DNA of 37,270 nt. Source: Pseudomonadota bacterium (GTDB taxonomy: Bacteria; Pseudomonadota; Gammaproteobacteria; Burkholderiales; Burkholderiaceae_B). A model generated the notes under the pieces. The model made no database searches. It was given only the letters and a program-made list of their open reading frames with translations, and was not told the DNA's origin. Position 1 is the stretch's first letter, and every line of letters begins with the position of its first letter. Below, piece by piece: positions 1 to 7,856 of the stretch. The DNA is taken from positions 1 to 37,270 of the forward strand of contig JAFACG010000033.1 in assembly GCA_023425645.1 (NCBI GenBank), given 5' to 3'. The translations under genes and the position numbers were made by a program.

Positions 1-463
1 TCGGCGACGCGGAGCGAGGACAAAAGAAGGTCGGCAGTACGGGGCAGCGCCGGGCAGCTGCTGAAGTGGAAATGGACACAGCTTAAACTAACCGGCTGAG
101 TGTCTTGACTAATGGGTCCACTTTACCTGTTCAGTTCTATTTTGGCATTCGGACCGGCTTTAGGTGCCGAGTGCAGCATGAATGAACGCGCAATTACAAG
201 CTGGAGATCCGATGCAATGTGCGGTGCTGGTTTCATGGCGGGCAGTGACAATGCCCGCAGCCACGCCTGCGGCTGGTATGTTTTTGTATGTTGCTGCCCT
301 TGTTTTACGCATCTTAGTGCGCGTAAAACAAGAGTGGAACTTTGTTGACCTGAGTGCTGGTAGAAAGCGGCTGTGTCACGCGGTAGCGCCTCTTTCCCGT
401 GCGGTGAAGCTATCTAATCCATTTTGCGCCGATTCGCAATGTTGCCCAGCCCGCTTGAGTTCT
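1..463. other. Gene-poor left edge of the island
   Basis: No gene can be supported here. A frame opens at base 3 and runs to a stop near base 86; it could be the tail of a gene entering from the left, but it has no recognisable motif. The short frames further right carry no ribosome binding site or domain. The only clear structure is the perfect inverted repeat at 299-332, listed separately. The stretch lies downstream of the protease gene and may hold the other border of the acquired island. Confidence 0.4.
299..332. repeat. Perfect 12-bp inverted repeat, 10-nt loop
   Basis: Bases 299-310 (CTTGTTTTACGC) are the exact reverse complement of 321-332. The loop is 311-320. It lies about 130 bp beyond the stop codon of the minus-strand protease gene. 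It could terminate that operon, although there is no long T-tract on either strand, or it could be a recombination or protein-binding site at the island edge. Confidence 0.6.
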
Positions 464-2971
464 TCATGTTCCTACGACGATGGCGTTAGCCACAGGGATT
501 TTCTGCGCGACAGCAGCATAAAGATCAATGTCTGTTTGCTGCGTCTGGATTGACACTACTAGGCTATATCGCGCTGGCAAATCATAGCGCTCCAATGCCG
601 GCCGCGTTCGCCACCACCCAGCAGAAGGATAGACGGCGACGAATCCGCGGCTGGCCAATTCGGCAGCAGTGCCTTTCCAGACATCTTGGTGTAGTGAGCC
701 ACGATGCCGTTGCCGCTCACCCAGTAGCCATTTGGGATCGGACGGATTGACCGGATCGCCGTCATCCTCACGTTGCGCGGCGGCATTTACCCGGGCAACA
801 AAATCTTCGGTGGATGCGTCCAGCGGACGCTGCACGTCAAAGCGCAAACGATGTGAGGGATAGTGGTATTTCGACGCAACACCCCGTGCCGATGGATTGG
901 GTTCGATGAAATACGATAGAGTGACACGCATTTCAACAGGTGCTTCCTGCAATGCTTCCAACTCATCTTTCGGCCACGGTAAGGAATGCAAATTCATATC
1001 GCGAGTTACAACCTTGCCCGGAACTTTCTTATAAGGATGCACCTGGTCTTCGACCAACAAGGTCAACGAATCGCTGGCACTCCACAGTGCGCGATTCAAG
1101 TCAGGGGTTCCCCATCCGCAGTGGCGGATCAAATGAACATAGTCATCCTTGTTCGGTACTGCAGGCAGGAACATCCCGCGCATGGTCTCAGTCCATTGCG
1201 CCGAATGTACCAGCAGTGCGCGCACGCTTTCCGGCCGGAGATGCGGGTAGACTGCCATGATCTGCGCCGCCATTCTCGCACACAATGCCGATGCCGCGCT
1301 GGTGGCGTTGCTGGTCGCGAATAGGCGATCCAGTGGCTGATTGTGGGTCGTCAGCAAGTTCAAACTGCTCATGCCCACCGCACCAAATTCATCCTTGGCC
1401 GCGTTACCTCCTTCCAGCACCACTTCTGGTTTCAGTGGCCAAGCTCGATCCCACGTCTGGGTTGTCGTGGTGAAGGGGCTGAGGCCGCCAGCCTCAGCAA
1501 CGGGATTCAAGGAAGGGTGTCCCTCCGTGTCGATCTTGTCGGTGCAGGCCCCGACGGTGATGGCATTCCATGCCTGACCAGGGTCATGCACGAGATTGGT
1601 GGCAAGACTACTGGCATACTCAGCCCAGGCATTGGGGTCACGCGTGTTGCCAGCGGACAGTACGAACAGGCGCGGAGTCTCGCCAGCTCCATCCGTGTCA
1701 GCCGCGAGACCATCAACGGCAGCAGACCATGAAGAAGGACGGCCTCGATCCCGATAGTCCGAAGCCGTCACGGCCGATGTAAACACGCGCGTCCGATGCG
1801 GGGCAGCGATTTCAGGACGCGCGACACCTTCGGTAAAAAGGTAGGCATGGTGGCGTGCATCGCCCTCATTGGCACCTTCCGCAGATACCAACTTGACCGA
1901 CTCCAACCGATGCGGAACGCTGATCGAGTCAACAGACGACAAGGCGTCAGTGAGGTCGCCATATGCAGCCAAGCCAGCCAAGCCCGTGCCATGATTCGCC
2001 TCGTCATCAACGCCCCATGCAGGTTCCACCGTATGCAGGTCTTCCGAATCCACCAAGGGCGCCAGCAGCGGATGTGCGCGCGTCACGCCGGAATCCAGTA
2101 GGCAGACACGGGGTGCATTGTCCGATGGCTGGAACTGCGCGCGTTGCAGCAAATCGTCCGCCCATTGCCGTTGTTCAACCACGTCCATGCCATCGAAAAG
2201 TTCGGCCGTCTCCTTGGCATAGCGAAGCTCGGCAACACAATTCAGCTTCATCACCGATCGTGAAAGCTGTTGCTGCGAACCGTACATAAGCAGCACCGTG
2301 CGCTCGGGGAAACTGACTTGTTTGTCGCTGACGATACATTCAGCCATGCGGGCGAGCTTCTTGAAGTCCTCGACAACGGCTTGCCGCTGCCCCGCACCGC
2401 GAACTGGAAGCCACACTTCCCACCAGAAGGGGGTGGCGAGATCGACAGGTAGCAGTTCGGGGTCGTCAGTCCACAAGGCACGGATTTCTGCCGTCCGAAT
2501 GGACTCGATGGCATCTAGCAGTTTCCGATGGTCTCGCGCTTGGCCGCGGATGTTCTTCTTTTCTGCTAGATAGTTCGCAATATATCTCTCAAAGTGTACC
2601 AATCCCCCATCAGGGACGAAGACATTGGCGAATGTCCGGTTGCCTTCATGGCGGACGCTGAGAAGTTCAATCTTCTTGGTCTCGTTCGCAAGGCTCTCGA
2701 ACGCCAGCACAACGTCCGGTTGACTGGTGAACTGAATCTGCAGGCCCAGGCCGCTTTCCAGTTGCAGTTCCTGCTGGACGCGCACGGCTTCTGCCGCAGC
2801 AGGTTTTAAACCCGCAATTTGCTTTTGAAGAGAAGTACCGTGCTGCTGTCGGGGTAACACTGGTACGTCGCGCTTCGAGCGACCTCCAGCGGAATGGGCT
2901 TTGAATTCGACGGCCTGAGATGTATCACGAAGGATGAAATGTGGGCGTTTAGCTTTGGGTTGATCCGGCAT
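464..2971 (-). CDS. ietS: Subtilisin-like S8 serine protease, IetS-type
   Basis: An 835-residue protein with a subtilase domain in its middle. The catalytic Asp is in LLDSG (D293), the His in NHGTG (H327) and the oxyanion Asn in SAGN (N442). The serine motif is ATSAAS (S558) instead of the usual GTSxAxP, so the serine assignment is by position. No signal peptide is visible, so it should act in the cytoplasm. The start overlaps the end of the ATPase gene by 23 bp, which suggests translational coupling. The AAA+ ATPase/S8 protease pair is the IetAS module, known from an Agrobacterium plasmid as a toxin-antitoxin-like stability system and listed among antiphage systems (Gao_Iet). By that precedent the protease would be the toxic effector held in check by its ATPase. 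Family identity is clear; the defence role is inferred from family and context. Confidence 0.85.
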   Translation of the reverse strand: MPDQPKAKRPHFILRDTSQAVEFKAHSAGGRSKRDVPVLPRQQHGTSLQKQIAGLKPAAAEAVRVQQELQLESGLGLQIQFTSQPDVVLAFESLANETKKIELLSVRHEGNRTFANVFVPDGGLVHFERYIANYLAEKKNIRGQARDHRKLLDAIESIRTAEIRALWTDDPELLPVDLATPFWWEVWLPVRGAGQRQAVVEDFKKLARMAECIVSDKQVSFPERTVLLMYGSQQQLSRSVMKLNCVAELRYAKETAELFDGMDVVEQRQWADDLLQRAQFQPSDNAPRVCLLDSGVTRAHPLLAPLVDSEDLHTVEPAWGVDDEANHGTGLAGLAAYGDLTDALSSVDSISVPHRLESVKLVSAEGANEGDARHHAYLFTEGVARPEIAAPHRTRVFTSAVTASDYRDRGRPSSWSAAVDGLAADTDGAGETPRLFVLSAGNTRDPNAWAEYASSLATNLVHDPGQAWNAITVGACTDKIDTEGHPSLNPVAEAGGLSPFTTTTQTWDRAWPLKPEVVLEGGNAAKDEFGAVGMSSLNLLTTHNQPLDRLFATSNATSAASALCARMAAQIMAVYPHLRPESVRALLVHSAQWTETMRGMFLPAVPNKDDYVHLIRHCGWGTPDLNRALWSASDSLTLLVEDQVHPYKKVPGKVVTRDMNLHSLPWPKDELEALQEAPVEMRVTLSYFIEPNPSARGVASKYHYPSHRLRFDVQRPLDASTEDFVARVNAAAQREDDGDPVNPSDPKWLLGERQRHRGSLHQDVWKGTAAELASRGFVAVYPSAGWWRTRPALERYDLPARYSLVVSIQTQQTDIDLYAAVAQKIPVANAIVVGT

Positions 2972-3983
2972 GGTTCGGCACGACCTTCTTGTTGCTCATT
3001 CTGAGGCTGAATTTGCGGCGTTCGTCGAAGGCACGCGTCAACACATCTGACTTCACGCGATCTTCGTCGTGTATCACCGCATCCTTGATGGCATCGTCCA
3101 CAGCACGCTTGATCTCTGCGTAACTCAATCCTTCCGCCTTCGCTGTGAGGGCCTTGAGCGGGAAGGGCTTGGGCGCAAATTTTCCAAGCCGGGACTGGAG
3201 CAACTTCGTGGTCTGTGATGCAGTTGGCAACCGGTACTCGATCACATCGTCGAATCGACGGAAAAGCGCGTAATCGAGAATTTCCACATGGTTGGTTGCC
3301 GCGAGGATCAGGCTATGGGACTGGTCACTCTCGATCATCTGAAGGAAGCTATTCAGTACTCGCCGAATTTCGCCCACATCGTTGGCTAGCCCTCGCTGCG
3401 AACCAATGGCATCGAATTCGTCAAAGAAGTAAACGCCGCGCACGTCGTTGATGGCATCGAATATTTGGCGCAGCTTGGCGGCAGTTTCCCCCATGAACTT
3501 GGTAATCAGCGCGTCCAGCCGAACAGTAAACAATGGGATGCTAAGTTCACCAGCCAGCACGGAAGCAGTCATTGTCTTGCCGGTGCCTGGCGGGCCAACC
3601 AGTAGCAGCTTCCGTCTTGGCGATAGGCCATGCTCGCGGATACGCGAATGGTGTTTCTGCTCTTTCATGATGCGGCCAAGCTGTTCAGCCACTTCCGCAT
3701 CGAGCACCATGTCCACAAATCGGTTCTTCGGATAGGACACCGTCAGCAGATTTGCCAGCTCGCCGCGCGGGCGGGCCAACGGAACCAGCTTACCTGCTGC
3801 TGCATCATTCGGCGAGACACGAGCTTTCGCTGCGTCGATCATGTCGCGCAGTTCCTCAGCGAGCTTGCCGTGGCCCACTTTTGCTTCGCGGGCGGCAACC
3901 TGCATTGCTACAGAATAAAAGTGCCGGTCGTCCCGCTCGATATGGGACTTTACCAACGCTTTAAGTTGTTCGGCATTAGCCAT
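2949..3983 (-). CDS. ietA: AAA+ ATPase, IetA-type partner of the S8 protease
   Basis: A 344-residue AAA+ ATPase. It shows Walker A GPPGTGKT (residues 130-137, K136), Walker B VYFFDEFD (D188, E189), a sensor-1 Asn in AATN (N231) and an arginine pair in LFRRFD (R242/R243) suited to an arginine finger. The first 100 residues are helical and lack a known domain. Its ATG overlaps the last 8 bp of the upstream XRE gene, and its end overlaps the protease gene by 23 bp, so the three genes form one tight operon. In IetAS modules the ATPase is thought to restrain or license the protease. The AAA domain resembles the single-domain FtsH/spastin-like group, but no membrane segment or protease domain is fused to it. 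Confidence 0.88.
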   Translation of the reverse strand: MANAEQLKALVKSHIERDDRHFYSVAMQVAAREAKVGHGKLAEELRDMIDAAKARVSPNDAAAGKLVPLARPRGELANLLTVSYPKNRFVDMVLDAEVAEQLGRIMKEQKHHSRIREHGLSPRRKLLLVGPPGTGKTMTASVLAGELSIPLFTVRLDALITKFMGETAAKLRQIFDAINDVRGVYFFDEFDAIGSQRGLANDVGEIRRVLNSFLQMIESDQSHSLILAATNHVEILDYALFRRFDDVIEYRLPTASQTTKLLQSRLGKFAPKPFPLKALTAKAEGLSYAEIKRAVDDAIKDAVIHDEDRVKSDVLTRAFDERRKFSLRMSNKKVVPNHAGSTQS

Positions 3984-4293
3984 AGTGACCGCCCATCTGC
4001 GTTGTCATGTTGGTCGATAACCCCAGTGACGCCAGTGCAGATTGCATCAATTTATCGGCGATGTGCTTATCGATAGCTCCCAGTTCATTCTGGTCGGCGG
4101 CCAGAACGAACAGCAAGCCGACAGGCATATGTAATGCCTCTGCAATCTTGGTGACAGTTGAAAGTGTCGGATCGCGCTTGTTGTTCTCCAGCATCGACAG
4201 ATACGACACAGAGCAATTGGCCCGATCCGCAATGGCACTTTGTGACACGCCTCGTTGCGTCCGGCACAGTCGAATGGCTTGGCCTACATTCAT
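3976..4293 (-). CDS. XRE-family helix-turn-helix regulator of the IetAS operon
   Basis: A 105-residue protein with a Cro/C1-type HTH near its N-terminus (VGQAIRLCRTQRGVSQSAIA through SVSYLSMLENNKRDPTL). The ATG at 4293 is chosen because the HTH domain begins right there and a GAG-containing weak Shine-Dalgarno precedes it. An in-frame TTG at 4338 would add 15 residues with no ribosome site. The C-terminal 40 residues are helical and may dimerise. It is the first gene of the operon and overlaps the ATPase start by 8 bp, so it is probably the autoregulator of the module. Its exact target is not visible. Confidence 0.8.
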   Translation of the reverse strand: MNVGQAIRLCRTQRGVSQSAIADRANCSVSYLSMLENNKRDPTLSTVTKIAEALHMPVGLLFVLAADQNELGAIDKHIADKLMQSALASLGLSTNMTTQMGGHYG

Positions 4294-4443
4294 GGCGCTT
4301 ACTTTCTCAAGGGTTGCGATGAGCATAAATCTTGGCAAATTTTACCATCAGTGAACACCGAAGCCCAGCTTGTGCGAGTAGAGGTCGATGACGCCGCTGA
4401 TTCCGGTTTGGCCATCGAGGCTCGAGGAGAGCGAGTCTCGGAT

Positions 4444-4620
4444 TCAAACTGACTTCAATTCCGGCATGCGCCGTCTCAACCACTCCTGCGCCAGCGAGCG
4501 GGCCTGTTCGACGGTCAATTCCTCATACTGACCCAAGGCAGACTTGCAGCGCTCACCCGGGTTCGTGCTGTATTGGAGCATGAACACCTTGCGGCCCGAT
4601 TCTCGGAAGTTTCGTAGGAG
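4444..4620 (-). pseudogene. Tyrosine integrase remnant, N-terminal arm domain
   Basis: Translating the minus strand gives an open stretch that ends at a TGA at 4444-4446 and contains FRESGRKVFMLQYSTNPGER followed by SALGQYEELTVEQARSLAQEWL. This is the DUF4102-like arm-type DNA-binding domain of prophage and island integrases (pattern: Arg-rich beta strands, then LGxYxxLTVEQAR). The core-binding and catalytic domains are absent, and upstream of about 4620 the frame becomes uninformative. It is therefore a broken gene, left over from the element that carried the IetAS operon. Confidence 0.7.
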
Positions 4621-4754
4621 CCTTCGGCGGGGAAGTCGGGTCAGGTTTCGGAAAGCACCGGCATATGGTGAATGCGCCTAAGCTATTGATAAAAATGATG
4701 TGTTGAGCTTCGATATAGTTCAGCGAAATGCGATGTTGGAGTCATCGTGAAATG

Positions 4755-4784
4755 AAAAAACGGGAGCCTGGGCTCCCGTTTTTT
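4755..4784. terminator. Bidirectional rho-independent terminator
   Basis: The stem CGGGAGCC/GGCTCCCG has a 2-nt loop and is flanked by six A on the left and six T on the right, so it can work in both directions. It sits 17 bp beyond the stop of the tsdA gene and ends that transcript. It also shields the tsd genes from the island. Confidence 0.9.
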
Positions 4785-4801
4785 GCGGCCCGCAGGCGGG
4801 C

Positions 4802-5734
4802 TTATTTCGCGTCGGCGCGCAGGCGTCCGCCATTGGGCGTGGATCCGGCCCCCAGCACCTTGCCATTGACGGTCTGTCCGTACAGGTCCGTCTTGGCGTC
4901 GTGGTACTTCTTCTGGGTTTCTTCCACGGAGCCTTTGAAGCGCGGATCCTGGGGCCGTTCATGGGCGTTCATGAAATAGGCCACGTCCCAGGCTTCCTGG
5001 TCGGTCAGGCTGTCGCCCTTGCCCAGCGGCATATTGGCCTTGATGAAGGCGGCCGCCGTCGGGATGCTGTGCATGCCGGCGCCCCAGTTGTAGGAGCCGT
5101 CGCCCCACAGCGCCGGGAACACCATGTGCCCATTCACTTCCTGGCCCGCGCCATCGGCGCCGTGGCACAGGGCGCAGTTCTGCGCGAAGACTTTTTCGCC
5201 GCGCACGTAATCGGGCTTCTGCGCCGGCTGGGGCAGGCGCTTGAATCCCTGGCCTTTGAGCGTGACGCCGGTGGGCGCGCCCTGGGCCAGCCAGTACATA
5301 TAGCTTTCCAGGGCCACGATGGTCTCGTCGTCGGCGGGCGGCATCTGGCCGTTCATGCTGTAACGGAAGCAGCCCTGAAGGCGTTCGGCCAAGGTGTTGA
5401 CGTGGCCGTTCTTGGCGCGGTAGGCGGGATACAGGACATAAGCCGCCCACATGGGGGAGGCGTTCTCGCGCCGTCCGGCGTCCATGTGGCAACTGACGCA
5501 GTTCAGGTTGTTGCCCACGAACTTGGCGGCATTCTGGGGCGTCTTCAAGAAGATTTCCTGGCCTTTGAGCACGGCCTTGCCGAAGTCGTTGTCGGGAATG
5601 CTGTGGGCGTCGGGCGGCGTGAAGGCGGGCGCGGCATCGCCCAGGTTCACGGCGTGGGCGACGCCCGGGCCGGCCATGCCCAGGCTGCAGGCCAGGGCGA
5701 GAGTGCGCAGTCGGAGGGTGAGAGTGCGGGTCAT
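4802..5734 (-). CDS. tsdA: Thiosulfate dehydrogenase TsdA, dihaem cytochrome c
   Basis: A 310-residue exported cytochrome. A signal peptide ends around residues 25-29 (GVAHA). Haem 1 is bound by CVSCH (C79, C82, H83) within the typical NxLNCVSCHMDAGR context, and haem 2 by CALCH (C187, C190, H191). RLQGCF (C122) matches the conserved cysteine that is the unusual distal haem-1 ligand in TsdA, and M235 fits as the axial ligand of haem 2. TsdA oxidises two thiosulfate molecules to tetrathionate in the periplasm, or runs in reverse. The start codon overlaps the stop of tsdB (TAATG), so the two are co-translated. The electrons probably pass to TsdB and on to a terminal oxidase. Confidence 0.87.
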   Translation of the reverse strand: MTRTLTLRLRTLALACSLGMAGPGVAHAVNLGDAAPAFTPPDAHSIPDNDFGKAVLKGQEIFLKTPQNAAKFVGNNLNCVSCHMDAGRRENASPMWAAYVLYPAYRAKNGHVNTLAERLQGCFRYSMNGQMPPADDETIVALESYMYWLAQGAPTGVTLKGQGFKRLPQPAQKPDYVRGEKVFAQNCALCHGADGAGQEVNGHMVFPALWGDGSYNWGAGMHSIPTAAAFIKANMPLGKGDSLTDQEAWDVAYFMNAHERPQDPRFKGSVEETQKKYHDAKTDLYGQTVNGKVLGAGSTPNGGRLRADAK

Positions 5735-6447
5735 TACTTGGCTCCCTCTGTGACGGTTTGATTCTTCAGGTTGGCGGGCAGCTTGGCGAAGTAGTCGGAG
5801 GTCGCGCTGATCTGCTCGTCATTCATGCGTTTGGCGATCTCGCCCATCAGAGCCAGCGGACCGGGGTCGCGCTTGCCGTCGCGCCAGGCCTTGAGCTGCT
5901 CGGTGATGTAGGCGGCGGGCAGGCCGGCCAGGGCCGGGAAGGCGTCGCCCACGCCCACGCCGCCTGGACCATGGCATTGGATGCAGGCGGGAATGTTGTT
6001 GTTCCAGTCGCCGCGGTTGGCGATCCAGGCGCCAAGCTGCTCCTGCGCCGGGTACAGGTCCAGGTGGGCACTGAGCATGTTCTTGTCCAGCGGCGCGGGC
6101 AATTGCGTGAAATAAGCCGATACGGCCTTGATCTGTTCGGGCGTCATCGCCTTGGCAATGGGCTGCATGATGGGGTTGCTGCGCTTGCCCGAGGCAAAGT
6201 GCTCCAGCTGCTCGGCCAGGTAATTGGCGCCCTGGCCGGCCAGAAAGGGGAAGCCCCCGGCGGCGTTGCCTTCACCCTGGGCTCCGTGACAGGTTGCGCA
6301 GGCCAGGACGCTGCCGCTGCCGGACGTCGCCAATGCCTTGCCCTGTTCGACCAATTCGTCCGCCATGGCGGACGCGCTGCTTGCAAGGGACAAGGCGAGC
6401 ACGAGGCCCCGGCTTGCCGGGACCAGTTTTTGCCATGTTTTTTGCAT
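5734..6447 (-). CDS. tsdB: TsdB, dihaem c4-type cytochrome electron acceptor
   Basis: A 237-residue exported cytochrome made of two c4-like halves. A signal peptide ends around residue 30 (ASAMA). Haem motifs are CATCH (C50, C53, H54) and CIQCH (C155, C158, H159), each followed by a Gly-rich HGxxGxG loop; methionines in NPIMQPIAKAM and in ALMGEIAKRM can serve as sixth ligands. The ATG at 6447 is chosen because a GGGAGAG ribosome site lies just upstream; an in-frame TTG at 6465 would destroy that spacing. TsdB is the usual partner that takes electrons from TsdA. It is the first gene of the tsdBA operon. Confidence 0.85.
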   Translation of the reverse strand: MQKTWQKLVPASRGLVLALSLASSASAMADELVEQGKALATSGSGSVLACATCHGAQGEGNAAGGFPFLAGQGANYLAEQLEHFASGKRSNPIMQPIAKAMTPEQIKAVSAYFTQLPAPLDKNMLSAHLDLYPAQEQLGAWIANRGDWNNNIPACIQCHGPGGVGVGDAFPALAGLPAAYITEQLKAWRDGKRDPGPLALMGEIAKRMNDEQISATSDYFAKLPANLKNQTVTEGAK

Positions 6448-6857
6448 GATGTTGTTCTCTCCCAATCAGTTATCACCCTCATTTTAAGCTCCAAATTTAT
6501 GTAAGTCATATACAAATTTCCAATTCTTATATAAGACAGTTGATTCGGAGCCTAAGCGCTAAGCGCTTGACAAATAAGGAATGATTCGGAAAACAGCCTG
6601 GGTGGAACGGCGTGCGCTTTGCGCCATCCGGCGGTCAAAATGTACGGTTGTGTATGGTCATGCGGCTGAACGCGCCTGACGGAAATTTGCAAATAGCCAG
6701 GCTTTTCTTATGGTTAAGCCCGGGGTCCGCATAAGGTCAGCACGGATCGATCGTTTGCTTGGCGGCCGGGCCTCTCTAGCATGTTTTTCCCGGGAGTTGC
6801 AGCGGACAATCCGCCAGAAAACGCCATCCCCGCAATGCTGCTACACGGAGAACATGC
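6448..6857. other. Divergent intergenic region between tsdBA and the Bug gene
   Basis: This 410-bp stretch must hold the leftward promoter of tsdBA and the rightward promoter of the solute-binding protein gene. The part next to tsdB is AT-rich and contains the palindrome CTTATATAAG at 6526-6535. A longer palindrome at 6554-6568 is listed separately. An ACGGAG ribosome site (6845-6850) precedes the rightward gene. No gene is supported. Confidence 0.5.
6541..6590. promoter_or_regulatory. Palindrome flanked by direct repeats, candidate operator
   Basis: AAGCGCT (6554-6560), one central A, then AGCGCTT (6562-6568) form a perfect inverted repeat. It is flanked by two copies of TGATTCGGA at 6541-6549 and 6582-6590. 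The site lies about 110 bp upstream of the tsdB start, where a regulator of thiosulfate oxidation could bind. No regulator gene adjoins it. Confidence 0.4.
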
Positions 6858-7856
6858 ATGCGAAGAATCAATCAGGGGCGCCGTCGTTTCGCGGGCCTGG
6901 CGGCCGGCCTGTTGCTCGGCGGGCTGACGCGGCCCGCATTGGCGCAATCCGCCTGGCCTGCCCAAGCGATACGGCTGGTCGTCGCCTTCCCGCCGGGCGG
7001 GGCCAGCGATCTGGTGGCCCGCCTGCTGCAGGCCGATCTGTCCAGGGAACTGGGCGTGCCCATCGTCGTCGAAAACAAGCCGGGGGCGGGCTCCACGCTG
7101 GGCACCGCGCAGGTGGCCCTGTCTGCGCCGGACGGCTACACCTTCCTGATGTCCAATTCCGCGCCTTTGTCCATCGCCCCGGCCTTGCTGGACCACATAC
7201 GCTACGATGCGCGGTCCAGCTTCAGTCACATCAGTTATATCGGCGCGGTGCCGACCGTGGTGCTGGTGCATCCGTCCCTTCCCGTGCATACGCTGGCGGA
7301 GCTGACGGACTGGCTGCGCGCCCAGAAGGAGCCTGTCCACTATGGCAGCGGCGGATTGGGCTCGGTGGCGCACGTCGTGGGCGAGTTGTATGCCCGCCAG
7401 GCCGGCGTGCGGCTGGAGCATGTGGCGTACAAGGGGGCCGGCCAGATGCGCACCGATTTGCTGGGCGGACAGATCCGGGTGGCGGTGGACGCCTTGCCCG
7501 CCAATCTGCCTTTCCTGAAAAGCGGCCAGCTGCGTCTGCTGGCCGTGACGGCGCCGACACGCGTGGCCCAGGCGCCGGATGTGCCGGCAGTGACGGAGCT
7601 GGGTTATGAATCCCTGGTGGCGGAGAACTTAGTGGGCGTCTCGGCGCCCGCCGGCCTGGATCCGGCCATCGTGCAGCGTTTCCACCAGGCGGTGGAACGG
7701 GTGCTGGCCAAGGCGGACATCCGGGCTCAGCTGGAGCAGCAAGGCTTTGTACTGGCGTCCAAGACCCCGGACGAGTTCCAGTCCTACGTGGCCCGGCAAG
7801 CCGAGCAGTGGCGCCCGGTGGTCAGCCAGTTGAAGAGCAAGGAGGCGCAGGCATGA
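6858..7856 (+). CDS. Bug-family (TctC-type) extracytoplasmic solute-binding protein
   Basis: A 332-residue protein with a twin-arginine-like, Arg-rich N-terminus (MRRINQGRRRFAGL) and an Ala cleavage site near residues 28-30 (ALAQS). The hallmark Bug stretches follow: AIRLVVAFPPGGASDLVARL, VENKPGAGSTLGTAQVA and VAYKGAGQMRTDLLGGQI. Proteins of this family bind carboxylates in the periplasm, either for a tripartite tricarboxylate transporter or as orphan sensors. No TctA/TctB membrane genes are nearby, so it is an orphan. The ATG at 6858 is 8 nt after ACGGAG. The stop overlaps the next start (ATGA). The ligand cannot be read from the sequence. Confidence 0.88.
   Translation: MRRINQGRRRFAGLAAGLLLGGLTRPALAQSAWPAQAIRLVVAFPPGGASDLVARLLQADLSRELGVPIVVENKPGAGSTLGTAQVALSAPDGYTFLMSNSAPLSIAPALLDHIRYDARSSFSHISYIGAVPTVVLVHPSLPVHTLAELTDWLRAQKEPVHYGSGGLGSVAHVVGELYARQAGVRLEHVAYKGAGQMRTDLLGGQIRVAVDALPANLPFLKSGQLRLLAVTAPTRVAQAPDVPAVTELGYESLVAENLVGVSAPAGLDPAIVQRFHQAVERVLAKADIRAQLEQQGFVLASKTPDEFQSYVARQAEQWRPVVSQLKSKEAQA

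Larger units (their letters stand above)
4294..4801. other. Island/chromosome junction region
   Basis: This stretch separates the XRE-IetAS operon from the tsd genes. It contains the integrase remnant (4444-4620) and the terminator at 4755-4784. The XRE-IetAS promoter must read leftwards from the part next to 4293, but no confident promoter boxes are seen. No tRNA is recognisable, so the original attachment site is not identified. Confidence 0.5.

Noticed and set aside
1..120. Possible end of an insertion sequence at the left edge
   Set aside because: The sequence has a vague feel of an IS end, but no matching inverted end, target duplication or transposase motif could be shown.
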